From Mesostigma viride (Eukaryota; Streptophyta; Mesostigmatophyceae; Mesostigmatales; Mesostigmataceae): a stretch of DNA of 64,000 nucleotides. The translations under genes and the position numbers were made by a program. Location: assembly GCA_009746045.1 (NCBI GenBank), contig RPFO01000302.1, positions 1 through 64,000 of the forward strand, in the 5' to 3' direction. Below are positions 52,254 to 61,315 of the stretch, in pieces; position 1 is the stretch's first letter; each line of letters opens with the position of its first letter. The notes beneath the pieces are model-generated. The model did not search any database, was not told the DNA's origin, and worked only from the letters and a program-made list of their open reading frames with translations.

Positions 52254-53676
52254 TTATACCATGTCCGACCACCTCTCACGGAGCGGGGGGGACGCCGCGC
52301 TCGCCGTCGCTAACTGCCCGGCGGCGGTTGCGACACTCCTGCAGACGGTTACGAAATCGGAGAGCGGCAGCTCCCCCTTCATCCTGTGGACCTGGAAGCA
52401 GACCAGCCGTACGTTGTCCGCGCGGTAACTGCCGTCCGAGTCGATCAGATCCACCGTCGCCGAATCGGGGTACCTCCCCCCCGTCGGGTTGTACTCGTGC
52501 GTCATGGGCCTCCCGGTCAGCGCGCACAGGCCCTTGTGATCTTCCCACATCTTCACAAGATCCTGGACGGTGAGCTGGACGGACGCGCCCTTCGGAGAAT
52601 GGGCGAGCCTGTCCAGGTGGAAGCGGAAGTATCCCTCGACCGTGGACCGGTCTCTGACGCGGGCGGCACGGTGGCAGAGCTGGCAGGGGCCCAAGTTACG
52701 TTAAATAGTGACGGAACCTTTTGCCGCCTGAGGCAAATCGGGCCGGAACACTATTTTGCCCGGAATAACCACTTCCGAGCACCCAAGTTAATTCGGCCGA
52801 ATTAACTTGGGTGCTCGGAAGTGGTTATTCCGGGCAAAATAGTGTTCCGGCCCGATTTGCCTCAGGCGGCAAAAGGTTCCGTCACTATTTAACGTAACTA
52901 AAACCTGGCCTCATGGAGGGGGGACGAAGAGCCCGAGACATCCGCCTAGGCCGCTGAGCACGCACCACTAAATGCGCCGGAACTGCCTCAGTGAGGATTC
53001 GAACCCCTGACCTCCAAGGTGCACAGGTTTTAGTTACGTTAAACAGTGCCGGAACCTTTTTGCCGCCTGAGGCAAATCGGGCCGGAACACTATTTTGCCC
53101 GGAATAACCACTTCCGAGCACCCAAGTTAATTCGGCCGAATTAACTTGGGTGCTCGGAAGTGGTTATTCCGGGCAAAATAGTGTTCCGGCCCGATTTGCC
53201 TCAGGCGGCAAAAAGGTTCCGGCACTATTTAACGTAACTAAAACCTGTGCACCTTGGAGGTCAGGGGTTCGAATCCTCACTGAGGCAGTTCCGGCGCATT
53301 TAGTGGTGCGTGCTCAGCGGCCTAGGCGGATGTCTCGGGCTCTTCGTCCCCCCTCCATGAGGCCAGGTTTTAGTTACGTTAAATAGTGACGGAACCTTTT
53401 GCCGCCTGAGGCAAATCGGGCCGGAACACTATTTTGCCCGGAATAACCACTTCCGAGCACCCAAGTTAATTCGGCCGAATTAACTTGGGTGCTCGGAAGT
53501 GGTTATTCCGGGCAAAATAGTGTTCCGGCCCGATTTGCCTCAGGCGGCAAAAGGTTCCGTCACTATTTAACGTAACTGCCCAGGAGCCTCCAGTTGCGGC
53601 TGTTGTACCCCCCGCGAGGCTTCTCGATGTTGCATTCGGAGCACATGAGCGTGAGGGGGCGCGGGGAGGACTCCAT
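52254..53676 (-). pseudogene. HNH-like endonuclease gene interrupted by palindrome cluster 2
   Basis: The 5' part (53676-53578, MESSPRPLTLMCSECNIEKP) and 3' part (52688-52254, PCQLCHRAARVRDRSTVEG ... GLCALTGRPM ... SATVDLIDSDGSYRADNVRL) are in frame once the 884-bp cluster and one copy of the 5-bp duplication GCCCA are removed, giving 177 aa. The protein has a CxxC...CxxC zinc site then an HNH-like motif (D-x-I-D-S-x-x-G-Y-x-x-x-N-V-x-L-V-C). Uninterrupted it would be a DNA endonuclease; as it stands it is split. Confidence 0.7.
52694..53577. mobile_element. Palindrome cluster 2: three fold-back units with two inverted spacers
   Basis: Units lie at 52694-52899 (206 bp), 53032-53239 (208 bp) and 53372-53577 (206 bp); spacers of 132 bp at 52900-53031 and, inverted, 53240-53371. 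The whole cluster is close to one 884-bp palindrome centred in the middle unit. It is flanked by GCCCA (52689-52693 and 53578-53582). Same family as the cluster at 14720-15939. The middle unit has one extra T in each arm, a matched change consistent with copying of one arm from the other. Confidence 0.85.
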
Positions 53677-53715
53677 CCACCTTTGCACATGGGCAGCGGA
53701 AATAAAGCGCGCGAT

Positions 53716-55526
53716 TTAACCACACAGCGTGTAGTAGTCCCCGTCGCCCGCCTCCAGGCGCACGGAGCACACGCCGCGCCGACACACGGGCCTGGAGACG
53801 GAGAGCATATCCTGATGGAGGGCGTGGTCGCCGGAGGGGGCCTTGGAGGTGTACACCCGCGACCTGTTTTTCTTCAGGAAGGCCTCCAGCTTCTGCATCC
53901 GCGCGTTGTGGCAGGCGTCCATGGCGTCCACGCAGCACGAGTACGCCCGGTCGCACGCCGACGGCGCCTCTCCCGCCTTGAACTGCTTCCCCCGGTGCCA
54001 CCAATTCGCCAGGCTTCCAAGGCCTTGTAGACCAGCCATGACGGTGGCAGGGACGCCGGCACCCGTTCCGAGGGCCACGATAGGGGCCGCGACCTGCGCA
54101 ACGGCACCGGCAGCGTTTCCCACCGCGTTGGTGATCGTGCCTGCCGCCCTGCCCAGGAACGATTCCGAGCCCCTGTTCACGGCGTCGTTTGCCTGGATCT
54201 TCGTCCTGTCCCAAAGGCCCAACTCATTTCCTCCGACAGACGCGAATCGGCCCGCGTTTTCCTGGATGAACTTCATCCTGTCCTCCCCGTCCTTGTTCAA
54301 GACCCCCCGGCAAGCGCCAACCCCTGTGCCCATTGAGGCAAGTGCTGCAGAGCCCCCACGGACCCCAGCCCCTCCCCCATGGCCCCCACCGCCCCGAAGA
54401 TATTGGATGCCCAGTCCTTCCACGGGATGGAGGAGGGCGAGGCGCCCGCCTTCTCCATGACGGCCGCCCTCTGCTCCGGTTTGAGCATGTTCGATATCAT
54501 GGTGCAGAGGGCCACCTTGGGCATGGCCGCGAAGGCCTCGGGCGACTCCGCTCTGGTCATGAAGGCCGCGATGGACGCGAGACGCGTCTTGGAGTCCACG
54601 CCGCCGTACATGGTCGAGGCGCACAAGGCCTTGGTGATGCTCTCTATGGCCTCGTCCGCGACCATGGCGCACAGGTCCGCCTTGGTGGCCGTCTCGATGG
54701 CCTGCGCCGGGATGTCGGGATACAGTCGTTTGGCGAGCGCCACCACGCGGTCCCGGGGCAGGCTCTTGGCCACCCCCGAGGCGCAGTCCACGCGCGCTTC
54801 GATCAGGGAGGGCGTGGCGACCTTCTCCCCCGCGTGCATGGATCGCAGGATTTCGCCGACGGGCGTCGTGGCGGGCTGGGCCGCCCGGGCGGCGGCGTCC
54901 ACGTTGGTCCACTCGCGCATGTACACCTGCGGGGGGATGCCCGCGTCCGGCGAGGACTTGCTGGAGGCCGTGTACAAGGCCGGGGTGTTGAACAGCGCCT
55001 CGATCTGCCGCTGTTGTTGCTGGGCCAGCGATTGGGCGGTACTGGGCGCGGGCCACTGCGGCGGGGAGAAGGCCGAAGCGGGCCATTGTGGGAGGGGGGG
55101 CGGGGCCGCGGCGGGGGGAGTCCAAAGAGGGGGGTAAGACGCGGTGGGAGGCAGCTGGGGGGGGAGGAAGCTGGCGGTGGGCGGCGGCACCCAGCCCCAG
55201 TCGGGCGCCGCGGTTCGCGGCTTCTTCGGCTTTCTGGGCGCGGGCGACGTGGCGTACGGGCTCTGCGCCCACGTGGCGGGGGAGGGGGTCTCCCACAAGG
55301 GCACCTTGGGCTTGTTTTTGGCCCCGGGCGGGCGTCCGGGCCCTCGCTTTCGTGTGGGCGGGGTGACGTACGCCGCCTGAGCTAGCGGAGCGGCGGCGGG
55401 GGCGGGCTGCTGCAGACTCTTCAGCATCATGTCGATGGCCAGGGACTCTAGGTTCTGCTGGTTCATGTTTGGCGTGGCCCGCAGTAGGTAGTCCAGTTCG
55501 CTCTGGGGCACGTTTAACCCTGTCAT
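53716..55526 (-). CDS. Large Pro/Ala-rich protein with AT-hook-like motif (about 600 aa), one frameshift
   Basis: MTGLNVPQSELDYLLRATPN begins a gene whose residues 58-72 read RKRGPGRPPGAKNKP, an AT-hook-type minor-groove DNA-binding motif. A Pro/Trp-rich linker follows, then a helical region (residues 220-400). After a C6 run (54303-54308) the reading continues with NKDGEDRMKFIQENAGRFAS, a Gly/Ala hydrophobic segment (NAVGNAAGAVAQVAAPIVAL) and a Cys-rich end. Possibly a virion protein that binds DNA; no named family. Confidence 0.6.
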
Positions 55527-55563
55527 TGGTATTATACAGATACACAGTTTTTTTTACGAGATC

Positions 55564-55893
55564 ATGGACCTGCTCGTCATCCCGTGCGACGACCTAGATG
55601 TGACGCACGGGTCGTGCGACCCGTGCGCCGTGAGAACGGTGAAGCGAGCGCTGCTGAAAACCGAGCGCCCGGTCCATCGACGTCACTGCGACTCGTGTGG
55701 CCTCACGGCGGAGTACAACGGCGAGGCGGAGATCACGGGATCGCCCATCAACGTGCTGGCCAGCTTCGCCTTCCAGATACCCATCTACGGGGACGCGGTG
55801 GTGTCGCACGCTACGGACCGAGCGTGGACGCACCACCTGTGCATCCCTACGCCTTCTTCGGTTTCTTGGGGTTCTTCCCGTTCTCCGTGGTGA
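55564..55893 (+). CDS. Cys-rich small protein (109 aa)
   Basis: MDLLVIPCDDLDVTHGSCDP contains C-x7-C-x2-C and later HCDSCGL, a zinc-binding arrangement. It starts divergently from the previous gene with an AT-rich leader of about 40 nt. The last 20 residues overlap the neighbouring gene's tail by 47 bp and are low complexity, so the true end may be earlier. Confidence 0.5.
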   Translation: MDLLVIPCDDLDVTHGSCDPCAVRTVKRALLKTERPVHRRHCDSCGLTAEYNGEAEITGSPINVLASFAFQIPIYGDAVVSHATDRAWTHHLCIPTPSSVSWGSSRSPW

Positions 55894-56583
55894 CCACCTT
55901 GACGAACTTGTCCAGCGAGCACTTGGAGTCCACCATGGGTCGCGCCCTCTTCAACGCGAGCGTGCCGGCCGGCTGCTGCGCCTTCTTAACCGGCGCGGGG
56001 TTGTCCGGGTCCCGCCTGTAGGTCGCCACCGCGTCTGCCTTCATGGCCCGGGAGACGTCGTTGATCTTCTGCACAAAGTCCGCCTCGGGCAGGAAGTTCA
56101 TGGCGAAGGGCGGCTCCTTCAGCATGTGCACCTCACTGCGACTGCTGGCCCGGAACGCCTCGATGGTCATGGGGCCTCCGAACATCTCGAGGCAGGTCCT
56201 CGGGGGGCGGCCGGCACGCCGGGGAAGGGCCTGCCGTGCCTCCCCGCCCTCCACAGCCGCTGCGTCATGAGGAACAGGAGACTCCCGCGGACGCAGGAGG
56301 CCGAGCCGCTGTCCTTGAGGTTGTAGGCCTTGACGCAGCTGAACGAGCAGAAGCAGCCCTTGACGACAAACCCGCGACCCTCCTTGTAGCGGATGGGCAG
56401 CGGACAGGGCACGGTGTCGAAGGGGTGGCAGCACCACCAGCAGCACAGGTCCGTCCTCTCAGGCCACACCTTCGCGTCCATCATGTCCAGCAGCGGGCGG
56501 ACGTTGTATACGCGGTAGGGGGCGGCGGGCTCCATCTCGGGGCCCACCCCCTCGAACGAGAAGTTGTCCGCGTCGTCCTCCAT
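55847..56583 (-). CDS. VLTF-2/A1L-like late transcription factor, one frameshift
   Basis: Residues 45-95 (CCWWCCHPFDTVPCPLPIRY, then GFVVKGCFCSFSCVKAYNL) have the C-W-x-C...P-L-P...G-x-F-C-S-x-x-C signature of poxvirus A1L/VLTF-2 relatives. After a G6 run (56202-56207) the C-terminal part continues CLEMFGGPMTIEAFRASSR and ends with a Lys-rich tail at 55847. Length about 245 aa fits. It would direct late viral transcription. Confidence 0.75.
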
Positions 56584-56586
56584 CGT

Positions 56587-57324
56587 CTACCCTACCTTGA
56601 CGCCACCTGTTACGAGACACCCCCCGGCCTTCGGGTGGAATAAGAGGCACTCCCCGCTGCCGTAAATCACGCGCATAAACTCGTCCTGCACGTCCGCCTG
56701 GTCGCTGCCGGGCTTGGAGGCGCCCGCGACGATGGCGTCGATGCCTATGTGCCTGATGATGCACCAGATGTACTGGGGCAGGCCGGCGGACGCGTAGAAG
56801 TCTCTGTCGGGCCCGAGGAACGCGGACAGCGCGTCCGTGATGTCCTTGTCGTCCGGATGGGGCGAGCACCTCCCGAGAGTGGCAGACAACACGGCCGTCC
56901 TGTGCCTCTTCCCGGCTTTATCCTCTCCGCGCGGGTGGGCTTCTCCCCAGGGGGGGAACACGATCTCTTTGTCGGGGTGATCCAGGTCGTACGTCACCAC
57001 GTACTCGCGACCGCCGTACCCGTACACGACGGACATGGACAGCCTGCGGTGGGCCGCGAAGGCGCACGCCCCCAGCTTATCCAGCAGGGCCGAGGGGGGC
57101 AGCCTCAGGGGCCCCGCGGCACACAGCTCCCGGAACTTGGTGGTGTAAATCCCCCACTCGTCCTCGTGGCTAAGAAAGACCCTCTTGATCAGCAGCGGGC
57201 CCCCCTCTTCGTTCCCCGGCCCTCCCCGCAGCCTCTTCCGCACGCACCTGGCCAGCGCCAGGATGCGAAGGAGCGCCATCCACAGCCACAACTTCACCCA
57301 GGCCGCCACCTCGCGAGGGTCCAT
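56587..57324 (-). CDS. Conserved-looking protein (245 aa), possible NCLDV family
   Basis: The ATG at 57324 (MDPREVAAWVKLWLWMALLR) overlaps none of the neighbours; longer upstream frames are shadows. A short hydrophobic N-terminal segment is followed by a globular domain with YVVTYDLDHPDKEIVFPPWG and FYASAGLPQYIWCIIRHIGI, like a DUF5772-type NCLDV protein, tentative. Four nt separate it from the gene to the left and two from the gene to the right. Confidence 0.5.
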   Translation of the reverse strand: MDPREVAAWVKLWLWMALLRILALARCVRKRLRGGPGNEEGGPLLIKRVFLSHEDEWGIYTTKFRELCAAGPLRLPPSALLDKLGACAFAAHRRLSMSVVYGYGGREYVVTYDLDHPDKEIVFPPWGEAHPRGEDKAGKRHRTAVLSATLGRCSPHPDDKDITDALSAFLGPDRDFYASAGLPQYIWCIIRHIGIDAIVAGASKPGSDQADVQDEFMRVIYGSGECLLFHPKAGGCLVTGGVKVG

Positions 57325-57326
57325 GT

Positions 57327-57542
57327 TTAGTCTTCCTTGAGAGCATATTTTAGCTCCTGAGAACGCACCTTGCGCTTGTCCGTGCTGTAGTGCTCGCGCA
57401 GGTACTTGTTCAGATATTCTGGCTCCTCGTCGCCCCCCGCGGCCGTGGCGGGCGGCTTGGCAGGTTCCGCGTCCGAGCCGGGCGGCTCCTTCTTGGCGGG
57501 CTGCTTCTTGGCGGTGAAGTCGTCGTACCACGCGTCTTCCAT
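57327..57542 (-). CDS. Small charged protein (71 aa)
   Basis: MEDAWYDDFTAKKQPAKKEP: acidic N-terminus, Lys/Pro middle and a helical C-terminus (EYLNKYLREHYSTDKRKVRS). Stop adjoins the next ATG. No family recognised. Confidence 0.5.
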   Translation of the reverse strand: MEDAWYDDFTAKKQPAKKEPPGSDAEPAKPPATAAGGDEEPEYLNKYLREHYSTDKRKVRSQELKYALKED

Positions 57543-57591
57543 GGTCAGTCAGTCGTACCAAGGGCGGCCACATTATTCCCCGACGAAACGC

Positions 57592-57912
57592 ATGACGGGA
57601 AGGGACCCGCAATTCAGCGGCGAGATCCGCGTGACAGACGATGGCAGAATGTCAGTCTTTGACGCGATGGCCGTGATTGGTATGTCACAGCCCAAAGTGT
57701 ACTGGTTACGCCTTGGAAAAGACCATCCAGAGGTGGTTACAGCCTGTAACCACTTCAAATCCCCCGGTGCTGGCCAGCGAAACACGCCCGTGACCGACCG
57801 CGAGGGGATGACCAAGATCATAATGCTGCTCCAAGATTGCTGCCAAGTTCCGGGACAAGGAGATTACTCCTTCAACTGTTATAATGATGACAAACACGAG
57901 CACGCTCCCTAA
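57592..57912 (+). pseudogene. Truncated BRO-N copy
   Basis: MTGRDPQFSGEIRVTDDGRM and NTPVTDREGMTKIIMLL parallel the BRO genes at 24348 and 31828. After that, the family's KIAAKFRDK segment is present but in another frame, and the rest of the protein is missing; a short unrelated end follows. It is a decayed or truncated paralogue of about 85 shared residues. Confidence 0.65.
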
Positions 57913-57940
57913 AATCTCAATCTAAAGTACAGTAACGACG

Positions 57941-59119
57941 ATGGCGCTCGTAATCCATCCCTATCGGACGGAGGGGCAGTGCATGGAAGAGTGCATGCTC
58001 AAGTGCCGGCCCAAGAACAAAAAGGTGTACTTCACGTATCCCGAGGACGAGGAGGAAGTGCCCGTCTACTCCGCTCCTCCCGAGGAGCCCGCGCGGAGGG
58101 AGAGGAAGAAGAAGAAGAAGAAGAAGAAGATCGCGCCGCCCCCACCGCCACCGCCACCTCCGCCACCGCCGCCTCCCCCGGCCCCGACCAAGAAGAAACG
58201 CTCCAAGGACCGTGTCACCCCCACCGCGCACCTGCACGTCCCGCAGACGTCCCCCCCTTCCGACGGGGTGTATCCCCCGCACCCCCGCAAGGGCGTGGAC
58301 AAACCGTTTTACTTCCTGACGCAGCGGGGGGAGGAGATCGCGTACAAACGCCCCTCGAGAGGCGACGGCAACTGCTTTTACTACTCGTTGCTGCTCGGTA
58401 AGGCGCTACAGTTCGGAATTCCCATCACGGCCGACGAGCTAGCGGCAGCCACGCGGCAATTGCGAAAGGAGTTGCGCGCCAACCTGCGCCGGTACCTGTC
58501 CTTGGGGCTTCACGGTATCCCGACAGACTTCACAGCCTCCGAAATCAAGCAGATCGATAACGACCTGCGCGGTAAGAACTACGCGACCGATGACATCATG
58601 AGGCTGGCCGCGCACCACACGGGGACCGACATATACAACCTGTCCGTGATGACGGTAGAAAAGCCGTTCCGCCACAAAATGATCGTGGAGAGCGAAATCC
58701 TGGCGTCCGGGGACGAGCCGGGAGGGAGGAGGACCCGCGCCCCTCCGGTGTACATCCTGCACAACGGCACCGATCACTGGGACGCGCTCATCCCGTCCGC
58801 TCTTGGAGGGACGCACACGGTCCGCGACGTTCGACTGTCTCGTCAGCGCGCCACGGGCGCCGCGCGCGCCACGAGCGGCATCGAACGCCTCGACGCGGAG
58901 ATAGAGAGGAGCCGGAGGAGGATACGGCACATCCGGGCGCTCCGTGACGCCGCGATCCGCCAGCGGAACGCCCTGCCCCACGGGGACCCCCGTCGGGCGG
59001 CCATCAACGACATGCTGGCCCGAGCGGCCGCCACCCTGCGCGAATCCATGCTTCGGTTGCAGACCCTGTACCAGCGAAGGGACGCCCTGTCTCGCGAGGC
59101 CCGCCGCAGGCCCCTTTAG
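57941..59119 (+). CDS. OTU-family cysteine protease (putative deubiquitinase)
   Basis: 392 codons. The catalytic Cys is in SRGDGNCFYYSLL (about residue 145) and the His in HNGTDHWDAL (about 279), both with typical OTU surroundings. Before the domain are a Lys-rich run and about 15 consecutive Pro; after it a basic coiled region. OTU enzymes remove ubiquitin; in viruses they often blunt immune signalling. It fits with the F-box and RING/TRAF genes 8-12 kb away. Confidence 0.8.
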   Translation: MALVIHPYRTEGQCMEECMLKCRPKNKKVYFTYPEDEEEVPVYSAPPEEPARRERKKKKKKKKIAPPPPPPPPPPPPPPPAPTKKKRSKDRVTPTAHLHVPQTSPPSDGVYPPHPRKGVDKPFYFLTQRGEEIAYKRPSRGDGNCFYYSLLLGKALQFGIPITADELAAATRQLRKELRANLRRYLSLGLHGIPTDFTASEIKQIDNDLRGKNYATDDIMRLAAHHTGTDIYNLSVMTVEKPFRHKMIVESEILASGDEPGGRRTRAPPVYILHNGTDHWDALIPSALGGTHTVRDVRLSRQRATGAARATSGIERLDAEIERSRRRIRHIRALRDAAIRQRNALPHGDPRRAAINDMLARAAATLRESMLRLQTLYQRRDALSREARRRPL

Positions 59120-59175
59120 AGGCACTCCATCCCCCCTTTTGTCTGGCCTATACTACAAAGCAACACAGCGACCCC

Positions 59176-60320
59176 ATGGCGGGCAAGAAACACATCGTGT
59201 ACCTGGACAACAACAGCACGACCAAACCGCACGCGGAGGTGGCCGAGGTGATGAAGTCGACGGCCCTGTCCCTGTACGGCAACGCGTCTAGCTCGCACGT
59301 TGGCGGGCGGCAGGCGCGGAAGGTGATCGACGACTCGCGCGCGCTCATAGCCCGGCGACTGGGCGTGAAGCCCGAGGGCGTGATATTCACGGCGGGGGCG
59401 ACCGAGTCCAACAACCTGCTGCTGAGCGGGTTCATGGAGCGGCACGGGGGCAAGGGCGTGGTGCTGACCACGCGCATCGAGCACCCCAGCATCACGCAGC
59501 CCTTGAAGCACCTGGCGAAGGCGTCCCGGGGCGCCATCAAGGTGGTGTGGCTGCCCGTGGACCGCGAGGGGTTCGTGCGCATGGACAAGGTGCGGGAGGC
59601 CATGACCCAGCACAGGGGCAGGGTGAAGCTGGTGGCGGTCATCTACGGCAACAACGAGATCGGCACCATCCAGGACTTCGGGGCCCTGCGGCGGGCGGTG
59701 GGCAAGGACGTGCACATCCACGCGGACACCACGCAGGTGGCGGGCAAGGACCTGATACGGGACCAGCGGTTCATGAACAGCTTCACGCTGTCCGGTCACA
59801 AGATCCACGGGGTGAAGGGGGTGGGCGCGCTTGTGATCCGCGACGACGTCCATTGCATCTCCCCGCTGATGTACGGCGGCGGGCAGGAGGGCGGCATGCG
59901 GCCCGGGACCGAGAGCCCCCGCTGATCGCCAGCCTGGCGAAGGCGGTGGACATGAACATGAGCCCGGCGGGTCGCCGCAAGTGGCGCGGGGTGAGGGCGC
60001 TGAGGGACGCGGCCAGGGAGGAGCTGGAGGCGCTGGGGGCGGTGTTCAACGGGCCGGCGGACCCCGCGAGGCGCATGGACAACATCGTGAGTTTCAGCCT
60101 GCCCGGGACGGACGCGCGCGAGGTGGTGAAGAAACTGTCCCGCAGCGGGATCTGCGCGAACGTCGGCAGCGCGTGCTCTAGGGGCAAACGCAGCAAGGTG
60201 CTGCAGGCCATCGGGGTGCCGCGGGAGGTGGAGGCCGGGACCATCCGCATCGGTTTCTCGGTCTACAACACCGCGGCGGACGTGCGCAGGCTGATGGAGT
60301 GCCTGAAGAAGATGCACTAA
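59176..60320 (+). CDS. Cysteine desulfurase (NifS/IscS type), one frameshift
   Basis: About 381 aa. PLP-enzyme features are IVYLDNNSTTKPHAEV, GATESNN, EHPSI, NNEIGTIQD, HADTTQVAG, the PLP lysine in SGHKIHGVKG (about 208) and the active-site Cys loop VGSACSRGK near the end. The frame breaks at GAGAGCCCCCGCTG (59911-59924, C5); with one base removed the two ORFs join. It releases sulfur from cysteine for Fe-S clusters or tRNA thiolation. NifS-like genes are known in a few NCLDVs such as asfarviruses and entomopoxviruses. Confidence 0.8.
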
Positions 60321-60374
60321 AATATACGTCCACGGAAAAAAATCGAGGCACTAAGTACACAGACACTCGCGATC

Positions 60375-60846
60375 ATGAGGTGCAAGTCCACGACCGTATC
60401 GGGTTCGAGGTGCCGCAACGAGGGGGCACACGGGGGGCGCACTGCGCGGCCCACAGGCGGAAGAGGGGCGCGGGGGGAAGGCCCGCAGGCCCGCCAGGCG
60501 CACGCACGCGGCCAGGGCGTACATGTGGACCGCCGACGACATGAAGATCGACCAGCCGCCCACTACGTTTTCGTGGGACTGGTTCGCGGACTGGTTGCCT
60601 TGGAGAAACCAAGCCTATGCACCTGACCCGGGCTTGTCTGCTGCTTACAAAAATGAGACAAATGCACAGAAAGTTATCTATGACGATTTGGCCAATAAAG
60701 CGAGAACCCATTTCGAAAACGGCACCAAAACCCGGACAGACCTCGGCGCGGTCGATACGTTGTTAGGTGATGCAAAGAATGCGTTGGAAACTGGGCGCCC
60801 TTGGACTGCCGGGGGCATATTAAGACGCGCCGCGGTTATGTTATAA
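60375..60846 (+). CDS. Cys3His zinc-module protein, frameshifts
   Basis: MRCKSTTVSGSRCRNEG starts the shared module; the remaining C-A-A-H-R-R-K part and the RAYMWTADDMKIDQPPTTFS continuation lie in other frames, separated by G-rich runs near 60421-60440 and 60470-60480. The C-terminal part (DPGLSAAYKNETNAQKVIYD...) is helical and less GC-rich. I read one gene of about 155 aa. Confidence 0.5.
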
Positions 60847-60895
60847 TCCGCGCGCCTGTCCGTGGGGTAAAAACGCGAATAAAGAGGGTCTGACG

Positions 60896-61255
60896 ATGTA
60901 CGTGCGGCGTGCGTGCGAGCGGGCGGGCGTGAGGGGCCGGAGGGAGGCGGCGAGGCTGATGGACCTGTACATGGTGCGCACGTGCGCGTGGGCGGGCGAC
61001 ATGGTGCTGGTGATATCGCGCGTGGCCTACATGGAGGACGAGGACCTGCTGGCCGAGATACTCGAGCGCTACAACGGGCGCGGGGGCTACCTGAACGCCG
61101 TCGACGAGATCGTCGCGAACGGTCCGCGCGAGCGGCCCGCGCGCCCCTCCCTGCCCCCGCCCCCCGCTCCTACTCCCACCCCACCCCCTCCCTACTCACG
61201 CTGTGTTATCGCGCGCTGTCCACCGCGGACATGGCGAGTGCGAGACAAATGCTGA
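60896..61255 (+). CDS. Small protein with helical core and Pro tail (119 aa)
   Basis: MYVRRACERAGVRGRREAAR followed by LLAEILERYNGRGGYLNAVD gives a helical, charged domain, then a Pro-rich tail. AATAAAG precedes it. No family recognised. Confidence 0.5.
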   Translation: MYVRRACERAGVRGRREAARLMDLYMVRTCAWAGDMVLVISRVAYMEDEDLLAEILERYNGRGGYLNAVDEIVANGPRERPARPSLPPPPAPTPTPPPPYSRCVIARCPPRTWRVRDKC

Positions 61256-61315
61256 CATTTCCTTAAAAAATAGAGATGGTCCATCGATATATATACACAA
61301 ATAAAGGAAAACCGA

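Noticed and set aside
52885-53386. Two identical 78-aa ORFs on opposite strands in palindrome cluster 2
   Set aside because: They are mirror images caused by the inverted repeat and include stem sequence; no independent support for coding.
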